Part shown: one piece after another, positions 8,601 through 17,077 of the stretch
Position numbering within the stretch: the first letter of the stretch is position 1
Layout of the letters: the number at the start of each line of letters is the position of its first letter
Origin: Paraburkholderia solisilvae
GTDB taxonomy: Bacteria > Pseudomonadota > Gammaproteobacteria > Burkholderiales > Burkholderiaceae
Reading direction: 5' to 3'
DNA: 64,000 nt
NCBI RefSeq assembly: GCF_902859875.1
Contig: NZ_CADIKF010000005.1
Location: 1-64,000, forward strand
Notes under the pieces: generated by a model
Seen by the model: the letters and a program-made list of their open reading frames with translations, nothing else
Database searches by the model: none
Told to the model about the DNA's origin: nothing
Program-made: the position numbers and the translations under genes

Positions 8601-10528
8601 CCACCGACTTCACCGTGGTCGGCGTCGGCGATATGTCCGGCGACGTGTTCGGCAACGGCATGCTGCTGTCGCCGCATATCAAACTGCTGGCGGCGTTCGA
8701 TCATCGCCATATTTTCGTCGATCCGAATCCCGACCCGGCCACGAGCTTTGCCGAACGGCAACGCCTGTTCAATCTCGAACGCTCGAGCTGGGCGGACTAC
8801 GATCCGTCGCTGATCTCGGCGGGCGGCGGCATTTTTCCGCGCACCGCGAAGACGGTGCCGGTGTCCGCGGCGGTGCAGGCGGTGCTCGGCATCAGCGCGA
8901 CCGCGCTGACGCCGAACGAGCTGATCCGCGCGATTCTGCAGGCGCCGGTGGATCTGCTGTACAACGGCGGCATCGGCACATATGTGAAAGCAAGCTACGA
9001 AACGCATGCGCAGGTCGGCGATCGCACCAACGAGGCGGTGCGCGTGAACGGCAACGAGTTGCGTTGCAAGGTGGTCGCGGAAGGCGGCAACCTCGGGCTG
9101 ACGCAATATGGGCGCATCGAATTCGCGCAGCGCGGCGGACGGGTGAATACCGATGCGATCGACAACTCGGCGGGCGTCGATTGCTCGGATCATGAAGTCA
9201 ACATCAAGATCCTGCTGGGGCTGGTGGTCGCGGACGGCGAGATGACCGACAAGCAACGCAATGCGCTGCTCGCGGAGATGACCGAGGAAGTCGGGCTGCT
9301 GGTGCTGCAGGACAATTACTACCAGACCCAGGCGCTGTCGATCGCGGGCCGCTACCCGGCCGACATGCTCGATGCGGAAACGCGGCTGATGCGCTGGCTC
9401 GAACGCGCGGGACGTTTGAATCGGGTAATCGAATTCCTGCCGACCGATGAGCAGATCAACGAGCGGCACACCGCGAAGCAGGGTCTGACGTCGCCGGAAC
9501 GCGCGGTGCTGCTCGCGTACAGCAAGATGTGGCTATACGATGCGCTGCTCGAATCGGACGTGCCGGAAGACGCGCTCGTTACCGGCATGCTGGCCGAGTA
9601 CTTTCCGCAGCCGCTGCGGCAGCGTTTCGAGGAACCGATGCATCGCCATGCGCTGCGCCGCGAAATTCTCGCGACGTATCTGACGAACGCACTCGTCAAT
9701 CGCGTCGGCTGTGCATTCGTGCATCGGCTGATGGAGGAAACCGATGCGCAGCCGGGCGATATCGTGCGTGCGTGTCTGATGGCGCGCAGCGTGTTCGATC
9801 TCGACGACGTGTGGCGCAAGATCGACGCGCTCGATAATCGTGTGCCGGACGACGTGCAGGCGCGCATGTTCGTCGAGATCACGCACCTGCTCGAAAGCGC
9901 GGCACTGTGGTTCCTGCGGCATCTGCAAGCGGGCGAGCTGAAGGACGGCGGCGCCGCGGCGTTGATCGCGCGCTGCCGCGACGCCGCGCAGCGCCTCGCG
10001 CCGCAACTGCCGGCGCTATTGCCCGCGGCGGATATCGAAGCGTTGTCCGAGCGGCAGCGCGTGCTGGTGGATGCGGGCGTCGACAGCGAACTCGCGGTGC
10101 GCGTCGCGAGCGGCGAGATTCCGGCGGCATTGCTCGATATCGCGGAAGTCGCGGCGACGAGCGGGCGCAGCCTTGAGCAGGTCGCAGGCGTGTATTTCGC
10201 GCTCGGCACACAGCTGAATTACAACTGGATCGGCGAGCGCGCCGCCGCGTTGCCGACGCCCACGCATTGGGACGTAATGGCACGCGCCGCCGCGCTCGCC
10301 GAACTCGCGCGGCTCAAGCGCCAGCTTGCGACGAGCGCGCTCGCGCAGGCGCCGGACGCGTCGGCGTTGACCGAACCCGCCATGCTTGTCGACGCGTGGC
10401 GGGCCCGTCGCGAAGCGGCGCTTGCGCGTTACGCGCAACTGCTTGGCGATCTGCGAGCGGCAGGCGGGGCGAGTCTGTCGATGCTGCTCGTCGTGGTGCG
10501 GGAGATGGCGGCGCTGGAGCGGCATTGA
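5678..10528 (+). CDS. NAD-dependent glutamate dehydrogenase, large (about 180 kDa) type
   Basis: A 1616-residue protein that oxidatively deaminates L-glutamate to 2-oxoglutarate and ammonia with NAD in the cytosol. The length matches the bacterial large GDH family (about 1600 residues, Bac_GDH). It has an N-terminal ACT-like regulatory part, a central catalytic domain with GSKGGFVVK (Lys near residue 848) and GGLRWSDRREDF, a Rossmann part with VVGVGDMSGDVFGNGM, and a long C-terminal helical region. The start is chosen at the ATG preceded by GGGGAGGA; an upstream in-frame extension has no such site and looks non-coding. It stands alone, with no obvious operon partners. The family is sometimes called GdhB or GdhZ. 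Confidence 0.96.
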   Translation: MLAKNEETVAHLLNDIVEFAGSRLPEPAFAIVEPFLRHYYDFVDVDELQSRNIPDLYGAAMAHWQTAQRFVPGSERLRVYNPILEQHGWHSDHTVIEIVNDDMPFLVDSVSMAVNSLGLALHSVVHPVFRIWRGKDGSIVRVAVGGSVADDGKSQLASFIHFEVDRCGDAAKLEALRTSLAHVLGDVRAAVEDWHKIVEIARNTIKDLAARETSVDGVEARAFLEWMVADHFTFLGQRDYALVSHGSGFGLRAVPGTGLGILRDALRDEPAADVTPLPPAAAEIIGGALPIFLTKANSRATVHRPGYLDYVGVKLVGPDGKITGERRFIGLYTSTAYSVSAAEIPIVRRKCANIVRRAGFLPKGHLGKSLVTVLETYPRDELFQADENELYDIAMGILRLQEHQRTRIFVRRDRFDRFVSCLVFVPRDKYNTDLRRRIAKLLLDVFNGSAVEFTPLLSESTLARIHFVVRAEPGAMREVDTRELETRLVQVTRRWQDDLADALLDAFGEEQGNRLLQHYADSFPAGYRDDYAARTAVRDIELIERVQASGHLAMNLYRPIESAPCAFRFKVYRVGQPIALSRSLPMLEHLGVRVDEERPYLIEAPHAQPAWIHDFGLELADETEFDIERVKDLFEDAFEQVWTGTIENDDFNRLVLRAHLAAREVTILRAYAKYLRQVGSTFSDAYIERAVTGNPALARMLVELFLARFDPSPGTGREARIERLLKVIEGALDQVPNLDEDRILRQFLGVINASVRTNYFRRDAHGRPMPYLSFKFDPSKVPGLPEPKPMFEIWVYAPRVEGVHLRGGRVARGGLRWSDRREDFRTEVLGLMKAQMVKNVVIVPVGSKGGFVVKNPPPVTDREAWLREGVACYQTFLRGLLDLTDNRSGAEIVPPPEVVRHDPDDPYLVVAADKGTATFSDYANAISQEYGFWLDDAFASGGSVGYDHKKMGITARGAWESVKRHFREMGIDTQTTDFTVVGVGDMSGDVFGNGMLLSPHIKLLAAFDHRHIFVDPNPDPATSFAERQRLFNLERSSWADYDPSLISAGGGIFPRTAKTVPVSAAVQAVLGISATALTPNELIRAILQAPVDLLYNGGIGTYVKASYETHAQVGDRTNEAVRVNGNELRCKVVAEGGNLGLTQYGRIEFAQRGGRVNTDAIDNSAGVDCSDHEVNIKILLGLVVADGEMTDKQRNALLAEMTEEVGLLVLQDNYYQTQALSIAGRYPADMLDAETRLMRWLERAGRLNRVIEFLPTDEQINERHTAKQGLTSPERAVLLAYSKMWLYDALLESDVPEDALVTGMLAEYFPQPLRQRFEEPMHRHALRREILATYLTNALVNRVGCAFVHRLMEETDAQPGDIVRACLMARSVFDLDDVWRKIDALDNRVPDDVQARMFVEITHLLESAALWFLRHLQAGELKDGGAAALIARCRDAAQRLAPQLPALLPAADIEALSERQRVLVDAGVDSELAVRVASGEIPAALLDIAEVAATSGRSLEQVAGVYFALGTQLNYNWIGERAAALPTPTHWDVMARAAALAELARLKRQLATSALAQAPDASALTEPAMLVDAWRARREAALARYAQLLGDLRAAGGASLSMLLVVVREMAALERH

Positions 10529-10769
10529 GCGTTGCCGGATGAAGGTCCGAGGTGGCAACGCGGCGTAGCTTTCGCAGCGGCCGTAGCGCTATGCGCGTAA
10601 GTGGCATCGATCGCGTCGTCCGGCCGTGTCGCCGCACCCGCGCCCACGTGAGGGCGGAAACGCGGGTGGAGCACGCCGGTGTGTTCGCCGCCTCTTCGCC
10701 ACTGCGTTCCCCTCTTTGAGCCGGATTGCCGATAATATCGGCTGTATTCACCACTGCATGGCGCCTGTT

Positions 10770-11834
<1,065 letters not shown>

Positions 11835-11879
11835 AGATCGTTTGACAGACACGTCCAATAACACTCGCTCATACCAACA

Positions 11880-12785
11880 ATGACGGAAGAATCGCCGAAA
11901 GCCATCTTCTACGCGCTGGCCGCCAATCTCGGCATCGCGGTTTGCAAGTTCGCGGCCGCGGCTTTCACGGGGTCCGGCGCGATGTTCGCCGAAGCGATTC
12001 ACTCGAGTGCCGATTGCGGCAACCAGATCTTGCTGCTGTTCGGCCTGCGCCAGGCGCGCCGGCCCGCCAGCGCGCTGCATCCGCTCGGCGCGGGCCGCGC
12101 GATTTACTTTTATTCGCTGATCGTCGCGCTGCTGCTGTTCTTCGTCGGCGGCGCATTCTCGGTATATGAAGGCGTGCACCGGGTGCTGGTGCATGAGCCG
12201 TTGTCGTATGCGTATGTCGCGCTCGCGGTGCTCGGCGTGTCGGTGGTGCTCGAGGCGCTGTCGCTCACGGGCGCCATGCGCGAAATTCGCAAGAGCAACC
12301 CGGACAAGTCGTTATGGCGCTGGTTTCGCGAAACGCGCGAGTCGGAGTTGCTGGTGGTCGCCGGCGAAGACGTCGCGGCGCTGGCGGGGCTCGCCATTGC
12401 TTTTCTGGCCGTGCTGCTGACAATGATCACCGGCAACCCCGTTTTCGACGCACTGGGTTCGGTCGGCGTCGGTCTGCTGTTGATGGTGATCGCCTGGCTG
12501 GTTGCACGCGAAGTGAAGTCGATGATTATCGGCGAATCGGCGAGCCCGGAGGTGCGCCGCGCGATCGATGCGCATCTGCGCGCGCGCAAGGAGATCCGCA
12601 GCATCATCAATCTGATCACGCTGCAGTGGGGACGGCATGTGGTGGTGGCCGTGCAGGCGGAGATGATCGACTACGACAGCGGACGTGCGATGGTCGATGC
12701 GATCAATATCATCGAAGCCGAACTGCAGGAGACGTTTCCGCAAGTGCGCTGGGTGTTCTTCGAACCGGATGTGCCGCGCGCTTGA
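11880..12785 (+). CDS. Cation diffusion facilitator family transporter
   Basis: A 301-residue inner-membrane protein with about six transmembrane segments and a cytoplasmic C-terminal domain, the CDF layout. TM2 has the classical metal-site pattern HSSAD (FAEAIHSSADCGNQ). In TM5 the pattern is VVAGEDVAALAG. The Asp aligns with one ligand, but the position four residues before, normally His or Asp, is Val, so the canonical four-ligand site looks incomplete. This recalls the ZnT9/SLC30A9-like branch. It exchanges a divalent metal (Zn, Mn or similar) for protons if active. It shares the strand of selD with a 45-base gap and is likely co-transcribed. Substrate unknown. Confidence 0.85.
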   Translation: MTEESPKAIFYALAANLGIAVCKFAAAAFTGSGAMFAEAIHSSADCGNQILLLFGLRQARRPASALHPLGAGRAIYFYSLIVALLLFFVGGAFSVYEGVHRVLVHEPLSYAYVALAVLGVSVVLEALSLTGAMREIRKSNPDKSLWRWFRETRESELLVVAGEDVAALAGLAIAFLAVLLTMITGNPVFDALGSVGVGLLLMVIAWLVAREVKSMIIGESASPEVRRAIDAHLRARKEIRSIINLITLQWGRHVVVAVQAEMIDYDSGRAMVDAINIIEAELQETFPQVRWVFFEPDVPRA

Positions 12786-13158
12786 GCGTGCCGCGTTGCA
12801 TCGCGCAGCGTGGTGGCGACCTACCGAAAATTTAATGAACGTGCGTGGCCGCGGGCCTATACTTGTTCGCGCTCAAGTCATGGCTTTTCGCTCAAGGTTG
12901 CTTTGCCGAATGATGTTCGGCACAGGGCATTGCGGCCGCGTGCGGGAGCGCTTGCCTTCGCTCGCAGCTTCGCATTCGCTTAAGCCTCGCACAAGTTTGA
13001 GCATTGCCTGCGCTTAAAGTATTTCGACCTGGGCATTTCAAATCGCTAAACGCATTGCAATGGTTCAAACGCATCGCATGTGCTTCATGCAACGCGCGAT
13101 TGCCGCGGCCGTTGCGAGCCTCCTCCTCTGATAGCAAAGAATAAAGGAACGACGCTTC
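12786..13158. other. Intergenic region upstream of the purine nucleoside permease-like gene
   Basis: 373 bases in which I find no coding sequence, repeat or convincing hairpin. The last bases hold the AAAGGA ribosome site of the next gene. Presumably promoter and leader sequence only. Confidence 0.4.
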
Positions 13159-14274
13159 ATGAAGACACGCCGCTCGTCCGTTGCTCGCGCTTCAACCACT
13201 TACGCCGCATGCGTGCTCGCCACCGCGGTTGCATGCCTGACTTCGCTGCCCGCACTCGCCGGCGCACAGACCCGTGCGGCGCCCGCTGCGAGCGCTGCCG
13301 CACACACGGCACACCCGGCTCAGGTTCGCACGCCGAAGGTGATGATCGTGTCGATGTTCGGCCCGGAAGGCAAGGTCTGGCTCGACAAGCTGGGCCCATG
13401 GCAGGAGATTCGCGTCGCGGGACTGTCGCCGGACTATCCGGTGGTCCGCTGCAACGAGCAGGACGTTTGCGTGATGACGACCGGTATGGGGCACGCGAAT
13501 GCGGCGGCGTCGATGATGGCGTTGACCTTCTCGCCGCGCTTCGATTTGCGGCGCACGTATTTCCTGATCGCCGGCGTGGCCGGTATCGATCCCGCGCAGG
13601 GTACGCTCGGCACCGCGGCCTGGGCTAACTATCTGGTCGACTTCGGCATTCAATGGGAAGTCGATGCGCGCGAAGCGCCGTCGAGCTGGCCCAACGGGTT
13701 TCTTGGCATCTTTGCGAAAAACCCGAATGACAAGCCGGCGCTCGAATACCGGACGGAAGTGTTCGAGCTGAACCATCAACTGACCGATGCCGCGCTCGCG
13801 CTGTCGCGCGACGTCGATCTCGCGGATGCATCGCAAGCGCAGGCGACGCGCGCCAAATACGACTATGCGCCGGCCAATCAGCCGCCGAAGGTGGTCCAAT
13901 GCGACACCGAGACAAGCGACATCTGGTGGTCCGGCGATGGGATCGGCGAGCGCGCGCGTCAATGGATGAAAATTCTCACCGACGGCAATGGCACTTTTTG
14001 CACGACGCAGCAGGAGGACAACGCGACGTATGAAGCGCTCAAACGCGCGGCGAGCGTGCAACGCGTCGATTTGCAGCGCGTCGCGGTGCTGCGCACCGGC
14101 TCGGACTTCGATCGCCCGCCGAAGGGTCAATCGAGCGTCGACAATCTGCTGAATACAAACGGGCAGGGCGGCGGCGATATCGCGTTGGCGAATCTCTATC
14201 GCGCGGGCAGCCCGCTCGTACAGTCGATCGTCACGCAATGGAGTAAATGGCGTGAGGGCGTGCCGCAAGACTAA
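13159..14274 (+). CDS. Purine nucleoside permease (NUP) family exported protein
   Basis: A 371-residue protein with a signal peptide (residues 1-35, cut after ALAGA) and AAAGGA upstream. The body matches the purine nucleoside permease/phosphorylase-like fold: KVMIVSMFGPEGKVWLDKL, then TTGMGHANAAASMMAL, FLIAGVAGIDP, and RTGSDFDRPP near the end. This family (first known from Candida NUP) is related to nucleoside phosphorylases, and in bacteria the proteins are exported. A role in handling purine nucleosides in the periplasm is inferred from the family. It is monocistronic, with a good hairpin downstream. Confidence 0.88.
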   Translation: MKTRRSSVARASTTYAACVLATAVACLTSLPALAGAQTRAAPAASAAAHTAHPAQVRTPKVMIVSMFGPEGKVWLDKLGPWQEIRVAGLSPDYPVVRCNEQDVCVMTTGMGHANAAASMMALTFSPRFDLRRTYFLIAGVAGIDPAQGTLGTAAWANYLVDFGIQWEVDAREAPSSWPNGFLGIFAKNPNDKPALEYRTEVFELNHQLTDAALALSRDVDLADASQAQATRAKYDYAPANQPPKVVQCDTETSDIWWSGDGIGERARQWMKILTDGNGTFCTTQQEDNATYEALKRAASVQRVDLQRVAVLRTGSDFDRPPKGQSSVDNLLNTNGQGGGDIALANLYRAGSPLVQSIVTQWSKWREGVPQD

Positions 14275-14295
14275 CGCGCAGCCCCGCCCTCTTTG

Positions 14296-14325
14296 ACGGT
14301 CGCCTGCTTGGCCGGAGGCGACCGT
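14296..14325 (+). terminator. Hairpin downstream of the NUP-family gene
   Basis: A perfect 10-bp stem (ACGGTCGCCT at 14296-14305 pairing with 14316-14325) and a 10-base loop, 21 bases after the stop codon. The tract that follows is only mildly T-rich, so intrinsic termination is plausible but not certain. Confidence 0.55.
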
Positions 14326-14498
14326 AAGACCGTATTGCTTTATCGGGAACGATACGGCGTCCACACAGGAACGTTCGTCGACCAATCATCGAGTTCGGAT
14401 GGGTTCATGTTCGACTCCTTGCATTCGATAATTCTGACCATCTCCTGGCCGCGCGGCTTCGTTAAAACGCAACGACGTTTCGCGCGGCGCCAAAGGTC

Positions 14499-14759
14499 TT
14501 ACTGACCGTTTGCGCTGCTGGTGGCGCGACCGTTTTGCGCAGCGACATGCTCGGTGTTGCCGGTGTCGGTGTTTTGCACCGTGTAGCCGTGCGACGCGGC
14601 AATACCCGCTTTGACTTCCGCACGCGACACACTGCTGCCTTGCGACCACCACGGCTGGTTATACGTACCCGCACGACCGATTCCGCCGCCGCCATCGGCG
14701 AATGCGGAGGTGCTTGCCAGTACCGAAAGGACGAGCGCTGCGAAGAGACTGCGTTTCAT
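14499..14759 (-). CDS. Small exported protein, DUF4148-like
   Basis: An 86-residue protein with a clear signal peptide (MKRSLFAALVLSVLASTSAFA, 21 residues) and a short mature part. The mature part contains VSRAEVKAGIAASHGY, in the style of the DUF4148 small periplasmic proteins that are abundant in Burkholderia. GGAGTGGATC just upstream gives a usable ribosome site. No partner gene: it faces the NUP-family gene and is followed by the ceoR region on the same strand. Function unknown. Confidence 0.7.
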   Translation of the reverse strand: MKRSLFAALVLSVLASTSAFADGGGGIGRAGTYNQPWWSQGSSVSRAEVKAGIAASHGYTVQNTDTGNTEHVAAQNGRATSSANGQ

Positions 14760-14918
14760 GATCCACTCCTGTCATTCGTTTCAGCGCCGACGTTTAGCGC
14801 TGCGACAGGGTGAAATGTAGGCGGGGAAGGACGGCGGATAAATCCGCCTTTGGCGAAATGAATTGTCGCGAATGCGGAACAATCGCAGCGCGCGCTGCGA
14901 TTGTTCATCAGACGGAAA

Positions 14919-15923
14919 TCACGCGACCCATTCGGCGACGACGGGTGTATCGAGTGCGGGCGCACTCTCGCGCTGTTCGAACGTACGTGCTGTGCAGGGC
15001 TTGTCGAGGCTGCCCCGGCCGCTCAACAGCGGACAGCGATCGAACAGTTCGGCCACCCAGTCGACGAACACACGCACCTTCTGCGACAGATGCTTGCTGT
15101 GCGGATAAACGACCGAGATCGGCATCGGCAGTGGCTTGTAGTCGGGCAGCACTTCGACCAGCTGACCCGAGCGCAGATGCGGCAGCACCATGAAAAGCGG
15201 CGGCTGGATCAGGCCGAAGCCTTCGAGGCCGCAGGTCACGTACGCATCCGCATCGTTGACCGACACAATGCCCTTCATCTTCACAGGGACTTCCTTGCCT
15301 TCGACGAGAAACTCCCAATCGAATGTGCGGCCCGTGCGGCTCGAGAAGTAATTGACCGCCTGGTGTTGCTCGAGGTCTTCGAGCGTTTGCGGTGTGCCCG
15401 CGCGCTCGAGATACGACGGCGCCGCGCATGACACGCCTTCGAACAGACCAATGCGGCGCGCGACCAGCGACGAGTCCTGCAACGCACCGACGCGCACCAC
15501 GCAATCGACGCCTTCCTGCAGAAGATCGACCGGCCGGTCAGTCAAACCGAGTTGCAGGTCGATATCCGGGTAGAGCTTGTGGAATTCGCACAACTGCGGA
15601 ATGACGAGCAGCCGTCCGAGCGAGCCGGGCATATCGACGCGCAGCTTGCCATGCGGCTTCTTGCTGCCGTGCTGGAAACTCGCTTCGGTTTCCTCGACAT
15701 CCGCGAGGATGCGCGCACACCGCTCGTAGTAGGCGGCGCCGTCCGGCGTCAGCGATAGCCGGCGCGTGGTCCGATGCAGCAGACGCGTGCCGAGAAACGC
15801 CTCGAGGTTCTGGATGATGGTCGTGACCGATGCGCGTGGCAGGTCGAGCGTTTCCGCTGCGCGCGTGAAGCTGTTCGTGTCGACGACCCGGGTGAACACT
15901 TGCATGGCCTGGAGTCGGTCCAT
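14919..15923 (-). CDS. ceoR: LysR-family regulator of the adjacent RND efflux operon (CeoR/BpeT)
   Basis: A 334-residue LysR regulator. An N-terminal winged helix-turn-helix (residues 1-60, MDRLQAMQVFTRVVDTNSFT onward) is followed by a periplasmic-binding-like effector domain. The start is the ATG behind CGGAGG; an upstream extension is not supported. It is divergent from llpE-ceoAB-opcM, exactly as ceoR in the B. cepacia complex and bpeT in B. pseudomallei. There it activates the pump and mediates induction or resistance to chloramphenicol, trimethoprim and salicylate. Effector loops contain the sites where BpeT gain-of-function changes are known to arise. Identity rests on synteny plus family. 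Confidence 0.88.
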   Translation of the reverse strand: MDRLQAMQVFTRVVDTNSFTRAAETLDLPRASVTTIIQNLEAFLGTRLLHRTTRRLSLTPDGAAYYERCARILADVEETEASFQHGSKKPHGKLRVDMPGSLGRLLVIPQLCEFHKLYPDIDLQLGLTDRPVDLLQEGVDCVVRVGALQDSSLVARRIGLFEGVSCAAPSYLERAGTPQTLEDLEQHQAVNYFSSRTGRTFDWEFLVEGKEVPVKMKGIVSVNDADAYVTCGLEGFGLIQPPLFMVLPHLRSGQLVEVLPDYKPLPMPISVVYPHSKHLSQKVRVFVDWVAELFDRCPLLSGRGSLDKPCTARTFEQRESAPALDTPVVAEWVA

Positions 15924-15989
15924 TGCAAACCTCCGGAAGATTAGGTGCAAGCGGTGCGCGGCGGAGACAGGCAAACCTGCGATTAAACA

Positions 15990-16018
15990 GGCCTCAAACT
16001 GGCCTCAAGCAGGCCTCA
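15990..16018. repeat. Three GGCCTCA direct repeats at 11-bp spacing
   Basis: GGCCTCA occurs at 15990, 16001 and 16012, each 11 bp from the next, so all lie on one face of the helix. They sit just beside the LysR-type inverted repeat in the ceoR-llpE intergenic region. This is probably part of the regulator binding region. Confidence 0.55.
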
Positions 16019-16021
16019 CTG

Positions 16022-16044
16022 TGAACAACACGACTTATTGTTCA
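16022..16044. promoter_or_regulatory. Candidate CeoR/BpeT operator
   Basis: A perfect inverted repeat, TGAACAA at 16022-16028 and TTGTTCA at 16038-16044, with a 9-base centre. It lies about 100 bases from ceoR and about 100 bases from the favoured llpE start. Interrupted dyads of this kind between divergent promoters are the usual recognition element of LysR regulators. Confidence 0.65.
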
Positions 16045-16147
16045 GGCGCACCGAATTGTGTTGCCGGATTATAGGCATTTATTTGGAAGTTTGCAGAACG
16101 CACAATTCGCCCCGTTCGATTACTTTCGCGCATTGTCGCCGTTCGCT

Positions 16148-17041
16148 ATGGATGCATTCAAATCGCGTCACTCGCTGGTTCCTCCGGGCAGCGGCCCGGC
16201 AGGCGGTCGCACGTCGCTCGATGTCACCGACGTGAGCATCGAGGGGTACGCGCAGGACATCACGTTGCGGCTTTACCGGCTGACCGGCAAGTCCAGTCTG
16301 CCGATCCTGCTGTACTTCCATGGTGGCGGCTTCGTGCGCGGATCGCTTCAGGAGGCCGACTTTGCGTCGCGCTTCTTTGCGGAACACTTGCCGGCGCTGG
16401 TGGTGTCGGTCGGCTATTCGCTGGCGCCGCAGTTTCCGTTTCCAGCCGCACCGGAAGACGCGCATCGCGCAGTGCTATGGGTGCAGACGCGGGCGCGCGC
16501 TTTTGGTGCGGACACGAAACGGATCGGCGTCGCGGGGTACGACGCCGGCGGCCAACTGGCGAATTGTCTGGCGTTCATGGCGCGCGATCGCGGCGATGTG
16601 CGTATTGAAGCGCAGGCGCTGTTCGGACCGATGCTCGATCCGAGCCTGACGCGCCTCGGCGACGAATCGCGGCTCGGCTCGGATATCACCGCAAGCGAAT
16701 GCGCGGCGTGCTACCGCGCGTACCTGCCGCAGGCGGCGCAGCGCATGCATCCGTATGCGGCGCCGCTCGAGGCGGTGCGTCTCGCGAACCTGCCCGACAC
16801 GCTGATCGCGACCGCGGGCAACGACGTGCTGCACGTCGAAGCGGAGAAGTACGCCGGCAACCTGATCGCCGCCGGTGTGCTGACCCAGGTGGTGCGCTTT
16901 CCGAATCTGTCGCACGCGGCGCTCGCCGATCATCCCGCCGCGCTGCAGGAAGCGGTGCGGTTTCTGCGCTGCCGCTTTGCTGCACGCGGCGAGCGTGATT
17001 CGCGCACCGCGCCGCGCACTACCCCGCGCACAACCCGATAA
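16148..17041 (+). CDS. llpE: Lipase-like alpha/beta hydrolase of the RND operon (LlpE)
   Basis: A 297-residue protein of the hormone-sensitive-lipase alpha/beta-hydrolase family, first gene of the efflux operon as in B. cenocepacia and B. pseudomallei (llpE). The oxyanion motif HGGGF is at residues 58-62. The nucleophile elbow reads GYDAGG, with Asp132 where the family has the catalytic Ser (GDSAGG). Downstream, the usual acid position (NDVLHVEA) and a SHAAL histidine are present. Loss of the Ser suggests either no esterase activity or an Asp-nucleophile chemistry. A GTG at 16058 would add 30 residues; neither start has a strong ribosome site. The role in efflux is unknown; it is not required for pumping in related strains as far as I recall. 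Confidence 0.82.
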   Translation: MDAFKSRHSLVPPGSGPAGGRTSLDVTDVSIEGYAQDITLRLYRLTGKSSLPILLYFHGGGFVRGSLQEADFASRFFAEHLPALVVSVGYSLAPQFPFPAAPEDAHRAVLWVQTRARAFGADTKRIGVAGYDAGGQLANCLAFMARDRGDVRIEAQALFGPMLDPSLTRLGDESRLGSDITASECAACYRAYLPQAAQRMHPYAAPLEAVRLANLPDTLIATAGNDVLHVEAEKYAGNLIAAGVLTQVVRFPNLSHAALADHPAALQEAVRFLRCRFAARGERDSRTAPRTTPRTTR

Positions 17042-17077
17042 ATAAACCAACTTCAACCAATCTAACGGGAGTCCGTC

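Noticed and set aside
5681..9469. Very long minus-strand open frame (1262 codons) opposite the glutamate dehydrogenase gene
   Set aside because: It lies wholly antisense to a clear gene, its translation is Arg/His-rich low-complexity with no domain, and it follows from GC-rich third positions of the real gene.
10529..10561. Hairpin GCGTTGCC/GGCAACGC after the glutamate dehydrogenase gene
   Set aside because: The stem is only 8 bp with a 17-base loop and no T tract; too weak to call a terminator.
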